Part shown: piece after piece, positions 1-4,153 of the stretch | Numbering within the stretch: the first letter of the stretch is position 1 | Layout: the number at the start of each line of letters is the position of its first letter | NCBI GenBank assembly: GCA_015520245.1 | Contig: WAQM01000111.1 | Coordinates: 1-7,328 of the forward strand | DNA from: Pyrodictiaceae archaeon | GTDB taxonomy: Archaea > Thermoproteota > Thermoprotei_A > Sulfolobales > Pyrodictiaceae | DNA length: 7,328 nt | Direction: 5' to 3' | Program-made: the position numbers and the translations under genes | The notes under the pieces: model-generated | The model's input: only the letters and a program-made list of their open reading frames with translations | What the model was told of the DNA's origin: nothing | Databases searched by the model: none

Positions 1-251
1 ATCTCGGTGTCCTCGGGTAGCAGCGAGGCGAGCTTGGCGACCTCACGCTCGCTCTCACCCAGCTCGTAGACGTTGTCCACGGCGATCACGCGGGGCCTGA
101 ACTCCCACACGAGCCTCACGAGCTTGTGCGCGGGTACATGCTCGTACTTCGCGATGAGCCTCCCGTTCTCGACTACAGCTACGCTGAAGCACCTCTGCCT
201 GCCCATGCAACCCGGCTCCACGTCGACGCCGATAACCCGCAGCGCGACCAC
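1..251 (-). CDS. DUF460/COG2433 predicted RNase H-like nuclease, 5' part only
   Basis: The first 83 codons of a gene that runs off the left edge of the window. The N-terminus reads as an RNase H/RuvC-like fold strand (VIGVDVEPG, residues 6-14, with Asp10 as the probable first metal ligand). A second conserved block follows, AVDNVYELGE at about 57-66 with Asp59. This pair of blocks, with HKLVRLVWEFRP between them, is what I recognise as the archaeal DUF460 family, annotated as a predicted RuvC/YqgF-like nuclease of unknown role. An in-frame TAG (254-252) lies directly before the GTG at 251-249, so translation cannot start further upstream, and the homology begins within a few residues of it. 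Full-length members carry a long C-terminal region, which is outside the window. Function is known only by fold. Family call is fairly secure; nuclease activity is inference. Confidence 0.8.
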   Translation of the reverse strand, partial: MVALRVIGVDVEPGCMGRQRCFSVAVVENGRLIAKYEHVPAHKLVRLVWEFRPRVIAVDNVYELGESEREVAKLASLLPEDTE

Positions 252-255
252 CTAG

Positions 256-472
256 GCCGGGGCCCGGGTGGCGCGCGGTAGACCCTATAAGGCCCCCGAA
301 ATAGCTGTCGCCATGGCGGCCCCGCCGGTCTCACACCCGCGGAGGCCCGGCTGCGGCCGCGATGAGGCGGGTCGGTCAGGCGGGGCACAGCGGGATGAGC
401 TGGCCCCCTTGCGCTCCTCTAGCCCGCTGAGGTCGGACCGATGAAGTGTGCCGGGCCGGTAGCGACCGCACA
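256..472. other. Intergenic stretch between divergent genes, no gene recognised
   Basis: Between the divergent DUF460 and phosphoribosyltransferase genes lie about 260 nt. The ends hold one TATA box facing each way. The middle (about 300-470) is GC-rich and has open frames on both strands, but their translations are Arg/Pro/Gly-rich and resemble no protein family. I found no tRNA T-loop signature. There is a weak C/D-box-like pattern at 359-430 with wrong spacing, which I do not call. The length leaves room for an unrecognised small RNA or for regulatory sites. Confidence 0.5.
283..292 (-). promoter_or_regulatory. TATA box of the DUF460 gene
   Basis: Read on the minus strand the sequence is CCTTATAGGG, a TATA-like element in a GC-rich stretch. 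Its centre is about 38 nt before the GTG at 251, so transcription would start near 263 with a leader of about 12 nt. The same spacing is seen at the other promoters in this window. Confidence 0.55.
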
Positions 473-480
473 ACTTATAG
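473..480 (+). promoter_or_regulatory. TATA box of the phosphoribosyltransferase gene
   Basis: ACTTATAG is the only A/T-rich island upstream of the gene. Its centre is about 37 nt before the GTG start at 514, predicting transcription from about 502 and a leader of roughly 12 nt. The leader contains AGGGAAG a few bases before the start, at best a weak ribosome binding site. Confidence 0.6.
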
Positions 481-513
481 GTCCCTGGTCTCACCCCACC
501 CTAGGGAAGCATT

Positions 514-1194
514 GTGCCCAAGGTCCGCGTGAAACTGGTGACGTGGGACGAAATAGTGGAGTGGAGCTACGGGCTGGCGAAGAAGGTGAAGGAGTCCGGC
601 TACAAGCCCACAGTCATAATCGCCGTCGCCCGCGGCGGCTACGTCCCGGCGCGCCTCCTCTGCGACTTCCTGGGCGTCGAGAACCTGCTGAGCATCCAGA
701 GCCAGCACTGGACCGAAGCTGCTAAGGCTGCCGAGCGGGCCGTGCTTAAGTTCCCGTATAAGGTCGACCTCCGGGGGCACAAGGCCCTCCTTGTAGACGA
801 CATCGTCGACACTGGCGAGACCGTGCTCCTGGCGCGCAAGTTCGTCGAGGAGAACTGGAAGCCCGACGAGCTTAGGGTCGCCGTCCTGCAGTGGATAAGC
901 AGCGTTGCCAAGTTCAAGCCCGACTACTACTACATGGAGGTCAAGGAGTGGGTGTGGTTCCAGTACCCCTGGACGAGGCTCGAGGACGTGACGCAGTTCA
1001 TGAGGAGGATGGTGGTCGAGGAGGCCAAGGCTGGTAAGAGGGAGTGGACCCGCGACGAGCTCGAGGCGAAGTTCGAGGAGTGGTATGGAATCCGGGTCGA
1101 CAAGATGTACTTCGACGAGGCGATAAGGAACCTGCTCGAGGAGGGCACGCTGATTAAGCGGGGCGATACGTTCGTGGTACGCGCGCGGGGTTGA
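514..1194 (+). CDS. Purine phosphoribosyltransferase (COG2236 type) with C-terminal extension
   Basis: 226 residues, GTG start, TGA stop. A type I phosphoribosyltransferase: it would join a 6-oxopurine base and PRPP to give a nucleoside monophosphate (purine salvage) in the cytoplasm. The PRPP-binding motif LLVDDIVDTGET is at residues 92-103, with the two acidic residues Asp95-Asp96. The N-terminal VTWDEIVEW (9-17) and IAVARGGYVPARLL (36-49) blocks and the aromatic YYYMEVKEWVWFQYPW segment (138-153) are typical of the archaeal COG2236 group that includes Sulfolobus 6-oxopurine phosphoribosyltransferase. Residues about 175-226 extend past the usual end and look like a small winged-helix unit (helix, helix, then GTLIKRGDTFVV as a possible wing). 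The base specificity (hypoxanthine, guanine or xanthine) cannot be read from sequence. The gene stands alone behind its own TATA box, and its stop codon forms part of the C box of sRNA-A. Confidence 0.85.
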   Translation: MPKVRVKLVTWDEIVEWSYGLAKKVKESGYKPTVIIAVARGGYVPARLLCDFLGVENLLSIQSQHWTEAAKAAERAVLKFPYKVDLRGHKALLVDDIVDTGETVLLARKFVEENWKPDELRVAVLQWISSVAKFKPDYYYMEVKEWVWFQYPWTRLEDVTQFMRRMVVEEAKAGKREWTRDELEAKFEEWYGIRVDKMYFDEAIRNLLEEGTLIKRGDTFVVRARG

Positions 1195-1248
1195 TGAGCC
1201 AGCTATCGCAGAGCCCCGCGATGAAGAGATTGGTCTTTGCTGACTCTC
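1187..1248 (+). ncRNA. C/D box guide sRNA (sRNA-A), predicted 23S rRNA 2'-O-methylation guide
   Basis: Boxes in order: C TTGATGA (1191-1197), guide of 11 nt (1198-1208), degenerate D' CAGA (1209-1212), 5-nt spacer, C' GCGATGA (1218-1224), 15 nt (1225-1239), D CTGA (1240-1243). The D' guide GCCAGCTATCG is complementary (last pair G-U) to CGAUAGCUGGU, a conserved segment of 23S rRNA domain II; the box-plus-five rule points to the A equivalent to about E. coli 804. The D guide GATTGGTCTTTG fits AAAGACCAAUC, about 19 nt upstream in the same rRNA. Flanking pairing is poor (GGGG against CTCT). The C box overlaps the TGA of the upstream gene and the D box lies 3 nt from the trm10 stop on the other strand, so it may be processed from the mRNA 3' end. 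It is a paralogue of sRNA-B. Not a tRNA or terminator: no T-run and no strong hairpin. Confidence 0.75.
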
Positions 1249-2305
1249 ACTCCTCCTCGTCCTCGCAGGCTGCCCGGTCCCCGACGACCTCCACGTGAGC
1301 CATCCTGGCCGCTCTCACGAAGTCGTTGGGGGTCAGCGGCAGCCAGCGTTTCAGCTTGCAGTAGAGGTCCCAGCTGACCCTGCCGCTGCCGCGCGCCGCC
1401 CTCGAGATCTCCACATAAGCTCTGAGCCTCGCGTCGTGAGGGCTCATGGCCCTGCGTATAGCCTCTTCGACATCGCCGCACACCTCGTAGCGGGCCCTCA
1501 GCACGATCTCAGCGATCGAGTTTATCCTGTTGGGCACCCCGATCACGCTGCCTCGGAGTGTCACCCTGCGTCTCGCGGCCCAGGGCACGCTACGAGCCAG
1601 CGCCGCCGTGGCCCCTGGCCTCGGGATCTTGTCTACGATCCCCCCGATGATGAAGGCCTCGGCCGTAAGCACGTCCCTAGCGCTTAGCTCCTCGTCGGCG
1701 CTCGGGTCGAGGAGCACCGCCCTGCGCACGCCAAGCAGCTCGAGCGCCTCACCGGTGGGCATGTCGGTGAAGGCGACCCGTGCCCTCCCCAGGACCAGTG
1801 ACAGCCAGTGGGCCACGCCGGGCCTCGCCGACGTCACCAGCATGTGGGCGTCCCACAGGAAGAGGCGCAGAACCCCCAGGGTTGACGCTACCTGGCTCCT
1901 TAGGCTCGCGTATTCGCTGTCGAGCCTGTGCTCAAGCAGCTGGGAGAGGTCGATGACTATGAGCGGGCGCGGCTCGCCGTAGGGCAAGTAGTCGACCAGC
2001 ACCTCGGCACCGCGGCCCTCGTGGGTGTACACCACGTCGACGGGCTCGCTGCAGCCCCAGCCGTGGTATCTGAAGATCTTGCCGCGGTAGGCCTCGCGGT
2101 GCTTAACGGGGCCGCCGCAGCCCCTCTCGACGAGGCCGCCACCCCACACCAGCAGCCTCACGGCGATCTCTTGGAACGGGTTGTGGGCGAGGCGGCTGCT
2201 CGACAGCCTGCTGCGCGAGGATATGCTCTCCCACCCGCGCTCGTGCATCAATCTGAGCAGCGCGTAGCGGGTCTGCTCCTCCACGACGCGCGGGAGGCAC
2301 GTCAT
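1247..2305 (-). CDS. Trm10-family tRNA (position 9, N1-purine) methyltransferase
   Basis: 352 residues, ATG start (2305-2303), TGA stop. A SAM-dependent SPOUT-fold enzyme that methylates N1 of the purine at position 9 of tRNAs (m1A9 and/or m1G9). The methyltransferase domain runs from about 115 to 270: LIVIDLSQLL (115-124), the hallmark FIIGGIVDK (218-226) with Asp225 in the place of the family's catalytic aspartate, and GVPNRINSIAEIVL (256-269), which forms part of the cofactor knot. The N-terminal ~110 residues, containing Cys63 and Cys85, match the archaeal subfamily only in general layout. The C-terminus has a helical tail (about 280-340) and ends in acidic residues. No TATA box is visible at the expected distance; the leader is occupied by sRNA-C, so the gene may be read through from the aminotransferase gene upstream. 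Substrate base (A or G) cannot be decided here. Confidence 0.8.
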   Translation of the reverse strand: MTCLPRVVEEQTRYALLRLMHERGWESISSRSRLSSSRLAHNPFQEIAVRLLVWGGGLVERGCGGPVKHREAYRGKIFRYHGWGCSEPVDVVYTHEGRGAEVLVDYLPYGEPRPLIVIDLSQLLEHRLDSEYASLRSQVASTLGVLRLFLWDAHMLVTSARPGVAHWLSLVLGRARVAFTDMPTGEALELLGVRRAVLLDPSADEELSARDVLTAEAFIIGGIVDKIPRPGATAALARSVPWAARRRVTLRGSVIGVPNRINSIAEIVLRARYEVCGDVEEAIRRAMSPHDARLRAYVEISRAARGSGRVSWDLYCKLKRWLPLTPNDFVRAARMAHVEVVGDRAACEDEEE

Positions 2306-2361
2306 GGTCAGCTACCGTGAAGCTCCTCACGCGGTCGGCTGAGATGGGAGGCTCATCACGG
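2306..2361 (-). ncRNA. Candidate C/D box guide sRNA (sRNA-C) in the trm10 leader
   Basis: On the minus strand: perfect C box GTGATGA (2359-2353), 22 nt containing only a degenerate D' (CTCA or CAGC), C' GTGAGGA (2330-2324), exactly 12 nt of guide (2323-2312), D CTGA (2311-2308), then two bases and the trm10 ATG. The D guide GCTTCACGGTAG pairs with the universally conserved 23S segment UACCGUGAGG (nine Watson-Crick pairs and one G-U, guide positions 2-11), placing the methyl on the second C of ACC in domain I, around E. coli 460. Against it: no flanking stem is seen and the D' guide has no target I recognise. Could instead be a chance set of boxes in a leader. Confidence 0.55.
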
Positions 2362-2379
2362 TCGCCGCGTCGGTGGTTT

Positions 2380-2398
2380 GGGGGTCCTCGTCACCCCC
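2380..2398 (-). repeat. Inverted repeat after the aminotransferase gene
   Basis: Six G-rich bases (2380-2385) pair perfectly with 2393-2398 around a 7-nt loop, 27 nt past the stop of the aminotransferase gene. There is no U-run behind it, so it is not a classic terminator; it may stabilise the mRNA 3' end or mark a processing site before sRNA-C. Confidence 0.3.
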
Positions 2399-2424
2399 CG
2401 CGGGTCCGGCCGGGGAGTTCTACC

Positions 2425-3537
2425 TCATCCGCCGAGCGCCTCCTTAACGGCCTCCGCTATATAGTCGATGTCGCTCAGCGTCAGGCCGGGGTGCACGGGC
2501 AGGCTGAGCACCTCGCGGGAGGCCTTCAACGCGTTGGGGCACAGCGTGCTCGACGGCGGGTACCCTAGCGCGCGGTAGAGCGGCTGGTCGGGCACTGGCG
2601 TGGGGTAGTGAACGGCCGTCTCGACCCCCCGCTCGGCCAGCCGCCGGGCGAGCTCGTCCCGGGAGATGCCGAGCCTCTCTTCCTCCACCCGAACCACGTA
2701 CTGGTGGTAGACGTGCTTGTAGCCCGGCCTCTCCACGGGGAGGACGAGCCCCGTGCCACTCAGCCTTTCCGTGAGGGCGCGCGCGTTGCGCCTCCTAATC
2801 TCGTTGAGCCTGTCAAGCTTCGCCAGCTGCGCTAGCCCGATCGCCGCCTGGATGCTAGTCATGCGTAGGTTCTCGCCCAGCATGACGTGGCGGTACTTGC
2901 CCTCCTGGCCGTGGTCGCGCACCATCCTGACCACGTACGCCAGCTCGTCGCTATTCGTAGTAACCATGCCGCCCTCGCCGGTGGTCATGTTCTTTGTGGC
3001 GTAGAAGCTGAATGCCGCCGCGAGGCCCAGGCCGCCTACACGCCCCTCGGGCGTCGAGGCCCCGTGGGCCTGGGCTGCGTCCTCGATCAGCGCGAGCTTG
3101 TGGTCCTCAGCTATCTCGCGCAGCGCCTTCATGTCAGCGGGGTGGCCGTAGAGGTGAACCGCTAGTATGGCGCGCGTGCGGTTGGTTATCCTCTCGAGGA
3201 CCGAGTCCGGGTCGATGTTGTACGTCTCCAGCTCTATGTCAGCGAACACCGGCCTCCCGCCCTCCAGCAGGACCGAGTTGGCCGACGCTATGAAGGTGAA
3301 GCAGGGCACTATCACCTCATCCCCCGGCTGCAGCTTCAGAGCTCGGAATATCGCCCTCAGAGCGGCCGTGCCGTTAACTACGGCCACCGCATGCTTGACG
3401 CCCACGTAGCTTGCGAACCTCCTCTCGAACTCCTCGACTAGGGGGCCGTGTGCTAGCCACCCGCTCCTAAGCACCCGGGTGACCGCTTCGACCTCCTCGT
3501 CGCCTATCTGCGGCTCAACAAGCTTTACGCGCCGCAC
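2425..3537 (-). CDS. DegT/DnrJ/EryC1/StrS-family PLP aminotransferase
   Basis: 370 residues from the GTG at 3537, TGA stop. A fold-type I PLP enzyme of the sugar aminotransferase family, which normally transfers an amino group from glutamate to a nucleotide-linked keto sugar for glycan or surface polysaccharide synthesis. Numbering from 3537: substrate/phosphate loop NGTAAL (55-60), IEDAAQAHG (151-159) with Asp153 contacting the PLP ring nitrogen, and SFYATKNMTTGEGG (177-190) with Lys182 as the Schiff-base lysine. The C-terminal domain includes HVYHQYVVRV and the AVHYPTPVPDQPLYR substrate-site loop. Length is normal for the family. An in-frame GTG at 3564 would add nine Arg/Pro/Gly-rich residues; I prefer 3537 because the conserved region starts right after it (VKLVEPQIGDEE) and the TATA box lies 37 nt upstream. 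No sugar-nucleotide genes are adjacent, so the actual sugar is unknown. Confidence 0.88.
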   Translation of the reverse strand: MRRVKLVEPQIGDEEVEAVTRVLRSGWLAHGPLVEEFERRFASYVGVKHAVAVVNGTAALRAIFRALKLQPGDEVIVPCFTFIASANSVLLEGGRPVFADIELETYNIDPDSVLERITNRTRAILAVHLYGHPADMKALREIAEDHKLALIEDAAQAHGASTPEGRVGGLGLAAAFSFYATKNMTTGEGGMVTTNSDELAYVVRMVRDHGQEGKYRHVMLGENLRMTSIQAAIGLAQLAKLDRLNEIRRRNARALTERLSGTGLVLPVERPGYKHVYHQYVVRVEEERLGISRDELARRLAERGVETAVHYPTPVPDQPLYRALGYPPSSTLCPNALKASREVLSLPVHPGLTLSDIDYIAEAVKEALGG

Positions 3538-3543
3538 GGCCGG

Positions 3544-3557
3544 CCCGGGGCCCCGGG
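3544..3557. repeat. 14-bp perfect palindrome at the expected aminotransferase transcription start
   Basis: CCCGGGGCCCCGGG is self-complementary without a spacer. It is centred at 3550.5, where transcription from the TATA box at 3570-3577 should begin. It could be an operator for a dimeric repressor, or chance in GC-rich DNA. Confidence 0.4.
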
Positions 3558-3569
3558 GCCGCACGGGAG

Positions 3570-3577
3570 GTTATATC
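3570..3577 (-). promoter_or_regulatory. TATA box of the aminotransferase gene
   Basis: GATATAAC on the minus strand is a clear A/T island in GC-rich surroundings. Its centre is 37 nt before the GTG at 3537, matching the other promoters here and supporting that start over the GTG at 3564, which would be only about 10 nt from the box. Confidence 0.6.
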
Positions 3578-3796
3578 GTGGTGGAGGGCCACACGGCCTT
3601 CGCGCTAGCCTACGCGGCTAGCCTGGCGGCGCTTGGGGCTCTAGCGGCCGCGGCCGTAAGGGCGCGGCTGCGGAGCGACGTGCATAGCCTCGGCAGAATC
3701 CGGGGGGTGGCCAGGGCCTTAGCCGTCGCCGCCGCCGTCAGCGCCGCCCTGGCCTACGCCGCCTACGCGGCCTCGAAGCTGCTCGGCCCCGCTTAG
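3578..3796 (+). CDS. Small two-helix membrane protein, unknown function
   Basis: 72 residues from GTG 3578 (a second GTG follows at 3581), TAG stop. Two Ala/Leu-rich hydrophobic segments, about residues 6-27 and 45-68, are separated by a basic loop (RARLRSDVHSLGRIRG), as expected for a helical hairpin in the membrane with the loop on the cytoplasmic side. A ribosome binding site GGGAGG (3565-3570) sits 7 nt before the GTG, which decides this start over the longer frame that reads back into the aminotransferase gene. Codon use (AGG/CGG arginine, GC-rich third positions) fits the neighbours. The last 78 bases overlap, tail to tail, with the minus-strand membrane protein gene, so one of the two reading frames may be shorter or spurious at its end. 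I do not recognise a family. Confidence 0.55.
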   Translation: MVEGHTAFALAYAASLAALGALAAAAVRARLRSDVHSLGRIRGVARALAVAAAVSAALAYAAYAASKLLGPA

Positions 3797-4153
3797 CCTG
3801 CGCACCACCACGCTCGCCGCCGCGGCCGACACTAAGGCCATAGCTGCGGAGTACGCTAGCGGCGCCATGGCCGCCGCGCCTAGCTTGCCCACCATTATCT
3901 GGAACTCGACTGGCGCGCTTATCGCGTAGTAGACCATGAACGTCGCGGCCCCAAGGAGTGCCCCGAGGAGTGCCGACGGCGCGCTCGCCCTCGGTGGGGC
4001 CATGAGCCCCGCGACGATGCCAGCAGCGAGGGGGGCGTAGAGGGCCGCGGGGGGTGCGAGGTAACCCGCGAGGCTCACGAGCATGTAGGATGCGTAGCTC
4101 AATGCCACCAGGGTCAGCGCGCCCGCGGGACCCCGGGCTCCCACCGCGATCAC
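3719..4153 (-). CDS. Four-helix membrane protein, last gene of the acylase operon
   Basis: 144 residues from GTG 4153, TAA stop. Four hydrophobic segments at about residues 10-32, 36-52, 58-80 and 91-117; no polar residues suggest a pore or active site, and I recognise no family. The GTG at 4153 overlaps the acylase stop as GTGA. However the in-frame GTG at 4144 has a good ribosome binding site, GAGGTGA (4156-4150), 5 nt upstream, so the real protein may start at residue 4 (141 residues). Either way translation is coupled to the acylase. The C-terminal 20 or so residues (GRVGGVGQGGADGGGDG) are Gly/Asp-rich and overlap the convergent small gene. Context suggests a membrane partner of the acylase or of its substrate transport; that is inference. 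Confidence 0.65.
   Translation of the reverse strand: MIAVGARGPAGALTLVALSYASYMLVSLAGYLAPPAALYAPLAAGIVAGLMAPPRASAPSALLGALLGAATFMVYYAISAPVEFQIMVGKLGAAAMAPLAYSAAMALVSAAAASVVVRRLSGAEQLRGRVGGVGQGGADGGGDG

Noticed and set aside
359..430. C/D-box-like set: GCGATGA (359-365), GGGATGA (392-398), CTGA (427-430), with a possible 5-bp flanking stem
   Set aside because: The C'-D interval is 28 nt instead of about 12, there is no D' box, and I recognise no rRNA target for the guide next to the D box. Too weak beside the three other candidates.
285..494. Open frame on the minus strand in the intergenic region
   Set aside because: Its translation is Arg/Pro/Gly/Ser-rich without domain features, overlaps two promoters, and looks like a by-product of high GC.
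1199..1248. Transcription terminator of the phosphoribosyltransferase gene
   Set aside because: The stretch is better explained by sRNA-A boxes and guides; there is no U-run.
1643..1654. CGATGATGA, resembling a plus-strand C box
   Set aside because: It lies inside trm10, encoding part of its conserved IIGG motif on the other strand, and no CTGA follows at the right spacing.
3479..3577. Upstream extension of the small plus-strand membrane ORF
   Set aside because: It reads Thr/Ser/Arg/Pro-rich sequence antisense to the aminotransferase gene; the ribosome binding site at 3565-3570 marks the later GTG as start.
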